Positions 43,773 through 53,196 of a DNA stretch of 64,000 nt are shown piece after piece. The notes under the pieces were generated by a model. It was not told the origin of the DNA, ran no database searches, and worked only from the letters and a program-made list of their open reading frames with translations. A program made the position numbers and the translations under genes. Position 1 is the stretch's first letter. Each line of letters starts with the position of its first letter. Location of the stretch: NCBI RefSeq assembly GCF_000590475.1, contig NZ_CP007441.1:1573231-1637230 (forward strand). Reading direction: 5' to 3'. The DNA is from Stutzerimonas stutzeri. GTDB taxonomy: Bacteria; Pseudomonadota; Gammaproteobacteria; Pseudomonadales; Pseudomonadaceae.

Positions 43773-43873
43773 CGTAGGGTGGATGACGCTTTTTTCATCC
43801 ACCGTTGGCGTTGGCGTTGGCGTTGGCATTGAGGTCGTTTTTGGTGGATGGGTGGAGCGTCATCCACCCTACG
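43773..43873. repeat. REPIN-like inverted repeat with a hexamer array inside the cob operon
   Basis: Perfect 18-base inverted arms CGTAGGGTGGATGACGCT (43773-43790) and its complement (43856-43873). An inner pair CATCCACC/GGTGGATG is also present. Between them lies four-fold GTTGGC (43804-43827). It sits between cobO and cobB, where RNA could fold and affect mRNA processing. Confidence 0.85.
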
Positions 43874-43922
43874 GTGCCGCGTCCGTTGCCGGTCAACCGA
43901 TCTCCGCCAGGAGCGCAACCTG

Positions 43923-45221
43923 ATGATGAAAGGCCCACGCCATTGCCCGGCATTACTGATCGCCGCACCCGCTTCGGGCCAGGGCAAGACGACCGTTACG
44001 GCGGGCCTTGCTCGCTTGCACAGCCGCCAGGGCAAGCGAGTACGGGTATTCAAGTGTGGGCCAGACTTTCTCGATCCGATGGTGCTGGCGCGCGCCAGTG
44101 GCAGCCCGGTCTATCAACTCGATCTGTGGATGGTCGGTGTAAAGGACAGCCGGCGTTTGCTGTGGGAGGCGGCGGGCGAGGCCGATCTGATCCTGATCGA
44201 GGGGGTCATGGGTCTGTTCGACGGCACACCGTCAGCCGCCGATCTGGCGCGGCATTTCGGCATTCCGATCCTGGCGGTGGTGGATGGCTCCGGCATGGCG
44301 CAGACCTTCGGTGCGCTGGCCCATGGTCTGGCCAGCTATCAGCCGGATCTGCCGTTCGCTGGCGTGCTCGCCAACCGGGTGGGTAGCAGTCGGCATGGGG
44401 AGATTCTTCGCGATTGTCTGCCGAGTCATATCGACTGGTTTGGTGCGCTACCACGCAGCGAGGCCGTCAGCTTGCCGAGCCGTCACCTTGGCCTGGTGCA
44501 GGCACAGGAGCTGGCGGATCTGGACGCCCGGCTCGACGCTGCTGCCGATGCGCTGGCCGCGAGCGCCAACAGCCAGATGCCGGCGCCAGTGAGCTTTCCA
44601 CCGTCGCGTATGCCCGAATTGCCACCGCTGTTGCAGGGCGTGCGCATCGGTGTGGCGCGCGATGCCGCCTTCGCCTTCATCTATCAGGCCAATCTGGAAT
44701 TGCTCGAAACGCTTGGCGCCGAGCTGCTGTTCTTCTCGCCGCTGCATGATGCCCGCTTGCCCACGGTGGACAGCCTGTACCTGCCGGGTGGCTATCCGGA
44801 GCTGCATATGCACACGCTGGCAGGCAACCGGGCAATTGTTGACGCGATCCGCGCGCATCATCAAGCGGGCAAGCCGCTGCTGGCCGAATGCGGCGGCATG
44901 CTCTATCTGCTCGACGGACTGACCGATCAGGCCGGTACGCGCGAGGTCATGCTCGGTCTGCTGCCCGGCGAAGCCAGGATGCAAAAGCGCCTCACGGCGC
45001 TGGCACTGCAGGAGGTCGAGCTGCCGGAAGGGCGTTTGCGAGGTCATACCTTCCATCACTCATCGATGGATTCCCTGTTGCAGCCTCTGGCTCGGGGCGA
45101 GTGCCCAAACTACAAACGCACGGCCGAAGCGGTCTATCGAGAGGGCCGACTGACCGCCTCCTACATTCATTTCTACCTGCCTTCCGCTCCCGAGGCAGCC
45201 GCAGCGCTGTTTAAACCATGA
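43923..45221 (+). CDS. cobB: Cobyrinic acid a,c-diamide synthase (CobB/CbiA)
   Basis: 432 residues. An N-terminal P-loop amidoligase (IAAPASGQGKTTVTAGLA) and a C-terminal class I glutamine amidotransferase domain with the catalytic Cys in LLAECGGMLYLLDGL. Amidates the a and c side chains of (hydrogeno)cobyrinic acid using glutamine. ATG 43923 has AGGAG about 9 bases upstream; ATG 43926 is adjacent. Overlaps the next gene by 4 bases. Confidence 0.93.
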   Translation: MMKGPRHCPALLIAAPASGQGKTTVTAGLARLHSRQGKRVRVFKCGPDFLDPMVLARASGSPVYQLDLWMVGVKDSRRLLWEAAGEADLILIEGVMGLFDGTPSAADLARHFGIPILAVVDGSGMAQTFGALAHGLASYQPDLPFAGVLANRVGSSRHGEILRDCLPSHIDWFGALPRSEAVSLPSRHLGLVQAQELADLDARLDAAADALAASANSQMPAPVSFPPSRMPELPPLLQGVRIGVARDAAFAFIYQANLELLETLGAELLFFSPLHDARLPTVDSLYLPGGYPELHMHTLAGNRAIVDAIRAHHQAGKPLLAECGGMLYLLDGLTDQAGTREVMLGLLPGEARMQKRLTALALQEVELPEGRLRGHTFHHSSMDSLLQPLARGECPNYKRTAEAVYREGRLTASYIHFYLPSAPEAAAALFKP

Positions 45222-45868
45222 GCGAGCATGCCTTCACCGAAGCACAGCGACTCGGCGTCTACCGCGCAATTGCCGAACGCCGCGACATGCGTCATTTCAT
45301 TGGGGGCGAAGTGGCGCCGGAGCTGCTTGCTCGCCTGCTCGAGGCCGCGCATCAGGCACCCAGTGTCGGCCTGATGCAGCCGTGGCGATTCATCCGCATT
45401 ACCCGGCCCGACCTGCGCACGGCCATTGCCGAGCGGGTCGAGCAGGAGCGTGTATTGACAGCCGAGGCATTGGGCGAGCGCGGTAGCGCGTTCATGCAAC
45501 TGAAAGTCGAAGGGATTCAAGCCTGCGCCGAATTGCTGGTGGTCGCGCTGATGGATGGTCGGGACGCCCACGTGTTCGGCCGTCGCACGTTGCCGGAAAT
45601 GGATCTCGCCTCGGCCGCCTGCGCGATTCAGAACCTGTGGCTCGCCTCGCGCGCCGAAGGTCTGGGGATGGGTTGGGTATCGCTGTTCGAGCCGCAAGCA
45701 CTGGCGACACTCCTGCAAATGCCCGCAGGTGCAAAACCGGTCGCTGTGATCTGCCTGGGGCCGGTGGCGAAGTTCTATCCGGCGCCGATGCTGGCGCTGG
45801 AAGGCTGGGCCCAGCCGCGACCGCTGGATGAGTTGTTGTTCCACAACGGCTGGGGAACCACTGAGTGA
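45218..45868 (+). CDS. bluB: 5,6-dimethylbenzimidazole synthase BluB
   Basis: 216 residues, nitroreductase fold. Visible: AERRDMRHFIGGEVAPELL, APSVGLMQPWRFIRI, and the C-terminal GLGMGWVSLFEP. BluB destroys FMNH2 with oxygen to produce DMB, the lower base of B12, so this organism can make its own under aerobic conditions. Coupled to cobB and cobD by ATGA/GTGA-type overlaps. Confidence 0.92.
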   Translation: MSEHAFTEAQRLGVYRAIAERRDMRHFIGGEVAPELLARLLEAAHQAPSVGLMQPWRFIRITRPDLRTAIAERVEQERVLTAEALGERGSAFMQLKVEGIQACAELLVVALMDGRDAHVFGRRTLPEMDLASAACAIQNLWLASRAEGLGMGWVSLFEPQALATLLQMPAGAKPVAVICLGPVAKFYPAPMLALEGWAQPRPLDELLFHNGWGTTE

Positions 45869-46779
45869 GCGTGGCCCTGAGTTGCCTGGCTGGCGTTGGC
45901 CTGGATGGGATGTTCGGCGAGGCTCGTCGAGGCCATCCATTGGTGGCCTTCGGGCGATTGGCGGACCGTCTGGAACAGCACTTCAACGGTCCCGACGGAC
46001 GCGGCTGGCGTAGTCATGGCGTCACGGCCTGGTGTCTGGCCGTAGTACCGCTCACAGTAGCCGCCTGGTTGCTGAGCTTGCTGCCAGGGATCGGCTGGCT
46101 GGTCGAAGTCATCCTGCTGTATGTCGCGCTGGGTCTGCGCAGCCTGGGTGAGCACCTGATTCCAGTCGCGCTCGCCCTGCGCAAGTACGACCTCACCGAA
46201 GCACGTCGGCGAGTAGGCTTCATCGTCAGTCGTGACACTCGTGACCTGGACGCGCACGGCGTGGCCCGCGCCGCGACCGAGTCGGCGCTGGAAAATGGCA
46301 GCGACGCGGTATTCGCCGCGCTGTTCTGGTTCGCCATCGCCGGTGCCCCGGGCGTCGTGTTGTACCGCCTGAGCAACACCCTGGATGCGATGTGGGGCTA
46401 CCGCAATGCGCGATTCGAGCGCTTCGGCTGGGCGGCCGCGCGGATCGACGATGCACTGAATTTCGTTCCCGCCCGTTTGGTGGCTCTGACTTACGCGCTG
46501 CTTGGCCGCACGCGCCTCGCCCTTCGCTGCTGGTGGCGCCAGGCGCCGCTTTGGGACAGCCCCAACGCCGGTCCGGTCATGGCCGCTGGTGCGGGCGCTT
46601 TGGGCGTCACGCTGGGCGGGCCGGCGATCTATCATGGCGCGCTGCACGAGCGGCCCACGCTCGGTGAGGGTGAAGTACCCGGCGCGCGCGATATCGAGCG
46701 TGCCCTGGATATGGTCTGGGCCGGCGTGGGCGTCTGGCTGCTGATGCTTTTTTTTCTGGGAGGTTGGCTGGATGCTTGA
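45865..46779 (+). CDS. cobD: Adenosylcobinamide-phosphate synthase (CobD/CbiB)
   Basis: 304 residues, membrane protein with about five hydrophobic segments. Starts with GTG and reads DGMFGEARRGHPLVAFGRLAD, then ESALENGSDAVFAALFW, family markers. Attaches (R)-1-amino-2-propanol O-phosphate to the corrin ring. Overlaps bluB by 4 bases and cobC by 8 bases. Confidence 0.92.
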   Translation: MSVALSCLAGVGLDGMFGEARRGHPLVAFGRLADRLEQHFNGPDGRGWRSHGVTAWCLAVVPLTVAAWLLSLLPGIGWLVEVILLYVALGLRSLGEHLIPVALALRKYDLTEARRRVGFIVSRDTRDLDAHGVARAATESALENGSDAVFAALFWFAIAGAPGVVLYRLSNTLDAMWGYRNARFERFGWAAARIDDALNFVPARLVALTYALLGRTRLALRCWWRQAPLWDSPNAGPVMAAGAGALGVTLGGPAIYHGALHERPTLGEGEVPGARDIERALDMVWAGVGVWLLMLFFLGGWLDA

Positions 46780-47773
46780 GCATGGTGGCCGTCTACGTGC
46801 GGCAGCGCGTGACTTCGGCGTCCCGCTGTCGGATTGGCTCGATCTGTCCACTGGAATTGCACCCTATGGCTTCGATTTACCCACCATTCCGGCGGACGCC
46901 TGGATGCGTCTGCCCGAAGCCGACGACGTGCTGGAAGTTGCTGCGCGTGATTATTACCGCGCCGAATCGCTGTTGCCGGTCGCTGGATCCCAGGCGGCGA
47001 TCCAGATCTTGCCGCAGCTGCGTCGCCAGCTGCAGGTCGGGATCATTTCGCCCTGCTATGGCGAGTACGCCGAGGCTTGGCGCCGTGGTGGGCACCGTCT
47101 GATCGAATTTAGCGAAGGCGGCGTACCGCGCGCGCTCGATCAGCTCGATGTGCTAGTAGTGGTCAACCCGAATAATCCGACCGGACGGCTGTTGCCACCC
47201 GCGCAACTGCTCGACTGGCATGCACATCTGGCTGCGCGCGGGGGCTGGCTGATCGTCGACGAAGCATTCATCGACCCGACCCCGGCGCAAAGCCTGGCCA
47301 TGCACAGCCATCTTCCGGGGCTGATCGTGCTGCGTTCGTTCGGCAAGTTCTTCGCCATGGCGGGGGCGCGGCTCGGCTTCGTGCTGGCTGAAGCGGAACT
47401 GCTCGGTCAGCTCGACGAGGCCTTGGGTCCGTGGCCGATTGCGGGGCCTTCTCGGTTCATGGGTATCGCGCTGTTGGCGGATCGCCGCGCGCAATGCCAT
47501 CAACGCGAGCGGCTGCTGGCCGATGCTGAGCGCCTGGCGCAACTGCTGACGATTCATGCCCTGCCTCCGGCTGGCGGCTGCGGGCTGTTTCAGTGGGTGG
47601 CTACGAAGGAATCGAACCGGCTGTACGAATTCCTCGCTAAGCGGGGCATTCTCACGCGCCGCTATCGCGATCCGTCGAGCCTGCGTTTCGGCCTTCCGGC
47701 GGATGAGGCGGGCTGGGCTCGTCTTGCCAGCGCGCTGGCCGCCTTCAGGGAGATCGATGCATGGGCACCTTGA
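46772..47773 (+). CDS. cobC: Threonine-phosphate decarboxylase (CobC/CobD-type PLP enzyme)
   Basis: 333 residues, class I/II PLP aminotransferase fold. Visible: LVVVNPNNPTGRLLP, LIVDEAFIDPTPAQSL, and the PLP lysine in LRSFGKFFAMAGARLGF. Makes 1-amino-2-propanol phosphate from L-threonine phosphate for the nucleotide loop linker. Overlaps cobQ by 13 bases. Confidence 0.9.
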   Translation: MLEHGGRLRAAARDFGVPLSDWLDLSTGIAPYGFDLPTIPADAWMRLPEADDVLEVAARDYYRAESLLPVAGSQAAIQILPQLRRQLQVGIISPCYGEYAEAWRRGGHRLIEFSEGGVPRALDQLDVLVVVNPNNPTGRLLPPAQLLDWHAHLAARGGWLIVDEAFIDPTPAQSLAMHSHLPGLIVLRSFGKFFAMAGARLGFVLAEAELLGQLDEALGPWPIAGPSRFMGIALLADRRAQCHQRERLLADAERLAQLLTIHALPPAGGCGLFQWVATKESNRLYEFLAKRGILTRRYRDPSSLRFGLPADEAGWARLASALAAFREIDAWAP

Positions 47774-49230
47774 TGGTTCAGGGCACGACATCCGATGCGG
47801 GCAAGAGCACGCTGGTGACAGCGCTGTGCCGTTGGCTGCGGCGCCAAGACGTGAGGGTTGTGCCGTTCAAGCCGCAGAACATGGCGCTCAACAGCGCGGT
47901 GACCGCTGATGGCGGCGAGATCGGCAGGGCCCAGGCCGTACAGGCACAGGCCGCCGGGCTGGCGCCACACACCGACATGAATCCGATTCTGCTCAAGCCC
48001 AACAGCGATATTGGCGCACAGGTGATCATCCACGGGCGAGCCGTCACCAACATGGATGCAGCGGCCTATCATGACTACAAACGTGTGGCGATGACGGCTG
48101 TGCTCGAGTCACATCAACGCTTGAGCACGGCGTATGACGTGGTGATGGTCGAAGGTGCCGGCTCGCCTGCAGAGATCAATCTGCGCGCCAACGATATCGC
48201 CAACATGGGCTTTGCCGAAGCGGTGGACTGCCCGGTGATCCTGATTGCCGACATCGACAAAGGTGGTGTCTTTGCCCATCTGGTCGGTACGCTTGAACTG
48301 CTCAGCCCGAGCGAGCAGGCGCGGGTGAGGGGGTTCGTGATCAACCGCTTCCGCGGTGATATCGCACTGCTGCAGCCAGGCCTGGACTGGCTGGAACGGC
48401 GCACGGGCAAGCCGGTTCTCGGTGTGCTGCCCTATCTGATGGATTTCCACCTCGAAGCTGAAGATGCGATCGATGTGCGCCAGTCGGCCAAGGGCGAGCA
48501 GACGCTCAAGGTTGTGGTGCCAGTGCTGCCGCGTATCAGCAACCACACAGACTTCGACCCGCTGCGTTTGCACCCTCAGGTCGATCTGCATTTCGTTGGC
48601 CCCGGGCAGTCCGTTCCGGCCGCCGATCTGATCATCCTGCCGGGCTCGAAAAGCGTACGTGCCGATCTCGCCTGGCTGTGTGAAAACGGCTGGAAGCAGG
48701 CGATCACGCGGCATGTGCGCTACGGCGGCAAGCTGCTGGGTATCTGCGGGGGGCTGCAGATGCTCGGGGAGCGAATCGCCGATCCGCTTGGTTTGGAAGG
48801 CGCGCCGGGGCTGAGCGATGGGTTCGGGCTGCTCGATTTTTCCACAACGCTCATGTCCAGCAAGCAGCTGCGTAACGTTCGTGGCCGCCTGGTCGTGGGC
48901 GATGTTGAGGTCAGTGGTTATGAGATTCATGCGGGTGTCAGCACCGGGCCGGCACTTGAGGGCGCCGCAGTACGACTCGACGATGGCCGTTGCGACGGTG
49001 CGATCAGCGAGGACGGGCAAGTGCTCGGCACCTACCTGCACGGTCTATTCGAGTCACCGGAGGCCTGCCAGGCGCTGCTGTGCTGGGCGGGCCTGGAGGA
49101 TGTGCAACGGGTCGACTATCAGACCTTGCGTGAACGCGACATTGAACGTCTCGCCGATCTGGTCGAAGCGCATCTGGACGCGGCGACTCTGCGCGCACTC
49201 TGCGGACTGCCAGCGGAGACAGGCGAATGA
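47761..49230 (+). CDS. cobQ: Cobyric acid synthase CobQ
   Basis: 489 residues. P-loop MVQGTTSDAGKSTLVTALC at the N-terminus, then the PFKPQNMALNS motif, and a C-terminal amidotransferase with the nucleophile Cys in GGKLLGICGGLQMLGE. Performs four amidations of adenosylcobyrinic diamide. Ends overlapping cobU by 4 bases. Confidence 0.95.
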   Translation: MGTLMVQGTTSDAGKSTLVTALCRWLRRQDVRVVPFKPQNMALNSAVTADGGEIGRAQAVQAQAAGLAPHTDMNPILLKPNSDIGAQVIIHGRAVTNMDAAAYHDYKRVAMTAVLESHQRLSTAYDVVMVEGAGSPAEINLRANDIANMGFAEAVDCPVILIADIDKGGVFAHLVGTLELLSPSEQARVRGFVINRFRGDIALLQPGLDWLERRTGKPVLGVLPYLMDFHLEAEDAIDVRQSAKGEQTLKVVVPVLPRISNHTDFDPLRLHPQVDLHFVGPGQSVPAADLIILPGSKSVRADLAWLCENGWKQAITRHVRYGGKLLGICGGLQMLGERIADPLGLEGAPGLSDGFGLLDFSTTLMSSKQLRNVRGRLVVGDVEVSGYEIHAGVSTGPALEGAAVRLDDGRCDGAISEDGQVLGTYLHGLFESPEACQALLCWAGLEDVQRVDYQTLRERDIERLADLVEAHLDAATLRALCGLPAETGE

Positions 49231-49748
49231 TCGAACTCATTCTTGGCGGTGCCCGCTCCGGCAAGAGTCGGCTGGCCGAGCGCCTCGCCAGTGACAGTGG
49301 CCTGGCCGTCACCTATATCGCCACCAGCCAGCCGCTGGACGGCGAGATGAGCGAACGCATCGCCCATCACCGCGCCCGCCGACCGCGCGAATGGATGCTG
49401 TTGGAAGAGCCGCTGGAACTGGCCCGAGTGCTGCGCGACCACGCCAGCGACGATCGCTGTCTGCTGGTCGACTGCCTGACGCTGTGGCTGACTAATTTGC
49501 TGATGCTGGATGACCCGACCCGATTGGCCGATGAGCGCGACGCCTTCCTCGAATGCCTGACCGAGCTGCCAGGCCGCATTCTGCTGGTCAGCAATGAAAC
49601 CGGTATGGGCGTGGTGCCGCTGGGTGAACTCAGCCGTCGTTACGTCGATGAAGCTGGCTGGCTGCACCAAGCCCTGGCCGAGCGCTGCCAGCGCGTGGTG
49701 TTCACCGTGGCCGGCTTGCCGATGATTCTGAAAGGAGAACCGCTTTGA
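49227..49748 (+). CDS. cobU: Adenosylcobinamide kinase/guanylyltransferase CobU/CobP
   Basis: 173 residues. P-loop ELILGGARSGKSRLAERL, catalytic His region ERIAHHRARRPREW, and LLVDCLTLWLTNLL. Phosphorylates and then guanylylates adenosylcobinamide, giving AdoCbi-GDP. Coupled to cobQ and cobT by 4-base overlaps. Confidence 0.94.
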   Translation: MIELILGGARSGKSRLAERLASDSGLAVTYIATSQPLDGEMSERIAHHRARRPREWMLLEEPLELARVLRDHASDDRCLLVDCLTLWLTNLLMLDDPTRLADERDAFLECLTELPGRILLVSNETGMGVVPLGELSRRYVDEAGWLHQALAERCQRVVFTVAGLPMILKGEPL

Positions 49749-50797
49749 CCGAGCATTGGTGGCAGGCCCCGTGTCATGGACTGGACGAGGCAGCGCGTCA
49801 GGCCGCCGTACAGCGTGACGCACAACTGACCAAGCCCGGCGGCGCGCTGGGGCGTATCGATGCACTGGTCCCGCAATTGGCTGCGATGCGCGGCCAGGGG
49901 CGGCCAGGCGTCGACCCCGTCTGGATCAGCATATTCGCAGGCGACCATGGGGTTGCGGCGGAGGGCGTCTCGGCCTTTCCGCAGTCGGTGACCGGGCAGA
50001 TGCTTGCCAACTTCGTCAGCGGCGGGGCAGCGATCAGCGTATTGGCCCGTCAGCTGGGCGCCAGGCTCGAGGTGATCGACCTCGGCACGGCGACGCCGGT
50101 CGGTCCATTGCCCGGTGTGCGGCATCTGGCATTGGGCACAGGTACGGAGAATTTCGCCACGGGGCCTGCGATGAGCATGGATGTCTGCCTACAGGCGATG
50201 CAGGCCGGACGGGACAGCGCGCTGCGTGCCCATGCCGAGCAGTCCGCCTTATTCATCGGTGGGGAAATGGGCATCGGCAATACCACAACCGCCGCTGCAC
50301 TGGCCTGCGCGTTACTGGGATGCGAACCGCACCGCCTCGCAGGGCCGGGTACCGGCCTGGATGCGCAGGGAGTGGCGCACAAGCGCGCCGTGATCGAGCG
50401 TGCGCTTGCCTTTCATGCCGGTCCGCACGACACGCTGGGCTGGATGCAGCGGCTCGGCGGATTCGAACTGGCAGCGCTCACTGGCGCTTACCTGGCCTGT
50501 GCTCAGCAGGGCACGTCGATGCTGGTGGATGGATTCATCTGCAGCGTGGCGGCGCTCTGTGCGGTGCGCCTGAATCCCGGTTGCCGTGACTGGCTGCTGT
50601 TCGCGCATCGATCGGCGGAGCCTGGACATCTGGCCGTGTTGGAGGCGCTGGATGCAGAGCCGCTGCTGGATCTCGGCCTGCGGCTGGGTGAGGGTAGTGG
50701 CGCCGCTTTGGCGGTGCCTCTGCTACGTCTGGCCTGTGCGCTGCACAATGGGATGGCGACCTTCGCCGAAGCGGCTGTTGCGAGGCAGGGCGAATGA
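49745..50797 (+). CDS. cobT: Nicotinate-nucleotide:DMB phosphoribosyltransferase CobT
   Basis: 350 residues. Starts TTG at 49745, preceded by AGGAG. Motifs: TKPGGALGRIDALVPQLA, SIFAGDHGVAAEGVSAFP, and GEMGIGNTTTAAALACAL. Activates DMB to alpha-ribazole phosphate, using the base made by BluB. Confidence 0.94.
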   Translation: MTEHWWQAPCHGLDEAARQAAVQRDAQLTKPGGALGRIDALVPQLAAMRGQGRPGVDPVWISIFAGDHGVAAEGVSAFPQSVTGQMLANFVSGGAAISVLARQLGARLEVIDLGTATPVGPLPGVRHLALGTGTENFATGPAMSMDVCLQAMQAGRDSALRAHAEQSALFIGGEMGIGNTTTAAALACALLGCEPHRLAGPGTGLDAQGVAHKRAVIERALAFHAGPHDTLGWMQRLGGFELAALTGAYLACAQQGTSMLVDGFICSVAALCAVRLNPGCRDWLLFAHRSAEPGHLAVLEALDAEPLLDLGLRLGEGSGAALAVPLLRLACALHNGMATFAEAAVARQGE

Positions 50798-51387
50798 GCC
50801 TTCATCTGGACATGCTGCGTCATGGCGAAACAGTTTCCAGCGGTGGCTTTCGCGGACGCCTGGATGATGAGCTGACTGATATCGGTTGGCAGCAGATGCG
50901 CCAGGCAGTCGTGCATGCACGCCCCTGGGATCGGATAGTTAGCTCTCCATTACGCCGTTGCGCCGCCTTAGCAGTTGAATTGGCGCAGCAGCGTGATCTG
51001 CCGTTGGACTTGGAACCGGACCTGCGCGAGCTTGATTTCGGCGAATGGGAAGGGCGCACCGCAGCCGATCTCATGCTTGATCAGAGCGAAGCGCTAGGTC
51101 GCTTCTGGGAGAACCCGTACAGTTTCACGCCACCGGGTGGCGAGCCGCTGCTCGATTTCGAAGCGCGCATCCTGACGGCCATCGAACGCCTGACCGACCG
51201 TTACGCCGGCGATCGGATTCTCCTAATCACTCACGGCGGCGTGATGCGCCTGCTACTGGCCGAGGCACGCGGGCTGCCGCGCGAGCAGCTGCTGCAAGTA
51301 GAGGTTGGCCACGGCGCCATGTTCGGGCTGAAGACCGGCTTTACCGACGCCATGCTCTGGCTGGAAGAAGCATGCAGCCATTCCTGA
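50794..51387 (+). CDS. cobC: Alpha-ribazole phosphatase (histidine phosphatase superfamily)
   Basis: 197 residues. N-terminal catalytic LDMLRHGETVSSGGFRG (RHG), a second His in LITHGGVMRLLL. Removes the phosphate from alpha-ribazole phosphate or the late cobalamin phosphate. Named CobC in Salmonella, a different protein from the CobC decarboxylase at 46772. The 3' end overlaps cobS by 16 bases. Confidence 0.88.
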   Translation: MSLHLDMLRHGETVSSGGFRGRLDDELTDIGWQQMRQAVVHARPWDRIVSSPLRRCAALAVELAQQRDLPLDLEPDLRELDFGEWEGRTAADLMLDQSEALGRFWENPYSFTPPGGEPLLDFEARILTAIERLTDRYAGDRILLITHGGVMRLLLAEARGLPREQLLQVEVGHGAMFGLKTGFTDAMLWLEEACSHS

Positions 51388-52103
51388 TCGCACTGCAGTT
51401 CCTTACCAGCCTGCCGGTACGCCTGAGCGGGATGCCGCGGCCTGAGCAGGTTGGGCGGTCGCTGCTTTATTACCCCGCGGTGGGGCTGATCATCGGCGCG
51501 CTTCTGTGGTGCGTCGCTCAGGTGATCGAGAGCGCGGCGACACCATTGCAAGCGGCGGTGTTGCTCACCGTCTGGGTTGCCCTGACCGGCGGCCTGCACC
51601 TCGATGGCCTGGCGGACAGCGCTGATGCCTGGCTGGGTGGTTTCGGTGACCGAGAGCGCACCCTGACCATCATGAAGGACCCGCGCAGCGGACCGATAGC
51701 TGTAGTGGTGCTGGTGCTGGTCCTGTTGCTCAAGTTCGTTGCGCTCTGGTCACTCCTCGACGAAGGCCAGCTGCAGGTCCTGCTACTGGCCCCTGTGTTG
51801 GGGCGGGCTGCCTTGCTGGGTTTGTTGCTAACGACGCCTTATGTGCGTCCCGGCGGTCTGGGTCAGGCCCTGGCGGAGCACCTGCCCCGTGCAGCGGTTC
51901 GCGGGGTTCTGATTGCGCTGGCCGTTCTGTGTCTTCTGCTTGGCGAGAGGGGTTGGCTGGCGCTGTTGATAGCTGCGGGTATTGGGGTGCTGGCACGCCG
52001 GGCGATGTCTCGTCGCATTGGCGGCACCACTGGCGATACGGCAGGCGCCTTGCTGGAACTGACCGAATGCGGCGTTCTGGTTGCACTGGCGCTGCAGCTC
52101 TGA
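51372..52103 (+). CDS. cobS: Cobalamin synthase CobS/CobV
   Basis: 243 residues with about six transmembrane segments. Signature GGLHLDGLADSADAWLGGF and KDPRSGPIAVVVL. Joins AdoCbi-GDP with alpha-ribazole at the membrane. Last gene of the cob cluster. It converges on modC with one base between the two stop codons. Confidence 0.94.
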   Translation: MQPFLIALQFLTSLPVRLSGMPRPEQVGRSLLYYPAVGLIIGALLWCVAQVIESAATPLQAAVLLTVWVALTGGLHLDGLADSADAWLGGFGDRERTLTIMKDPRSGPIAVVVLVLVLLLKFVALWSLLDEGQLQVLLLAPVLGRAALLGLLLTTPYVRPGGLGQALAEHLPRAAVRGVLIALAVLCLLLGERGWLALLIAAGIGVLARRAMSRRIGGTTGDTAGALLELTECGVLVALALQL

Positions 52104-52104
52104 C

Positions 52105-53196
52105 TCAGCTGAGCAGCGCGACGGTCTTGATCTGCGCCCATAACTGCTTGCCACTGCGAACATCCAGCTGATCGGCCGAGCGACGGCTGATGCGTGCCAG
52201 CAGGGGCGTGCCCTGAGCGCTCAAACGCACCAGTACGTGAGCGGGCGTGTCGGCAGGTACAACCTGCTCGACGCAGGCTGGCAACAGGTTGCTGATGCTG
52301 GTGCCTTCGGCCTTGGCCAGGGCTAGGCTGACGTCCCGTGCATGAACGCGAAACCGCAAACGCTGCCCGATGGCTTCGTCGCGCCTGGCTACCAATACCT
52401 CGCCGCCCTGAAACACCAGCCGAGTCAGGTGATAGTCCGTGTCGTGCTCGGCCACCACCGCGTCGATCACCACACCCGCTTCCTCGCCAAACGCCGTGGG
52501 CAGATCGAGGCGCGCCAGCGTTTCGCGTAGACCGCCCTGGGCCACCACACGACCTTCATCGAGCAGGACCAGGTAATCGGCCAGCCGCGCCACTTCATCC
52601 GGGGCGTGGCTGACGTAGACCACTGGAATTTCCAGTTCGTCATGCAGGCGTTCAAGGTAGGGCAGGATTTCCTGTTTGCGCTTGAAATCCAGCGCGGCCA
52701 GGGGCTCGTCCAGCAACAGCAAATGCGGGCTGGTCAGCAGGGCGCGGGCGATCGCAACGCGCTGCCGCTCGCCGCCCGACAGGCGTTCAGGCATGCGCTC
52801 GAGGAGATGACCGATGCCGAGCAGTTCCACAGCCTGATCCCAGACCACGCGCCGCTCGTTACGCGCGACCCGCTTCATGCCAAATTCGAGGTTGCGCTTC
52901 ACCGAGAGGTGAGGAAAGAGGTTGGCGTCCTGAAAGACGTAGCCGATGGCTCGCAGGTGCGGTGGCACGAACAGGCCGCTCGCCGAATCTTGCCAGCACT
53001 GGCCGTTGAGGCTGACCCGTCCGGTCGCGTTACGCTCGAGCCCGGCGATGCAGCGCAAGCAGCTGGTCTTGCCGGAACCTGAAGGCCCAAATAACGCGCT
53101 GACGCCCCGGCCCGGTAGTTCCAGTTGCACGTCCAGCGTGAATTTGGAATGGTCCATCTGCAGGCTGGCCTGGATGCCGTTTGGGCTGCTCGTCAT
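52105..53196 (-). CDS. modC: Molybdate ABC transporter ATP-binding protein ModC
   Basis: 363 residues. Walker A FGPSGSGKTSCLRCI, signature LSGGERQRVAIARAL, Walker B LLLLDEPLAALD. A C-terminal Mop (molybdate-binding) domain (GTSISNLLPACVEQV) follows, as in ModC. ATG 53196 overlaps the modB stop as ATGA; the frame from 53205 is a read-through of modB. Confidence 0.95.
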   Translation of the reverse strand: MTSSPNGIQASLQMDHSKFTLDVQLELPGRGVSALFGPSGSGKTSCLRCIAGLERNATGRVSLNGQCWQDSASGLFVPPHLRAIGYVFQDANLFPHLSVKRNLEFGMKRVARNERRVVWDQAVELLGIGHLLERMPERLSGGERQRVAIARALLTSPHLLLLDEPLAALDFKRKQEILPYLERLHDELEIPVVYVSHAPDEVARLADYLVLLDEGRVVAQGGLRETLARLDLPTAFGEEAGVVIDAVVAEHDTDYHLTRLVFQGGEVLVARRDEAIGQRLRFRVHARDVSLALAKAEGTSISNLLPACVEQVVPADTPAHVLVRLSAQGTPLLARISRRSADQLDVRSGKQLWAQIKTVALLS

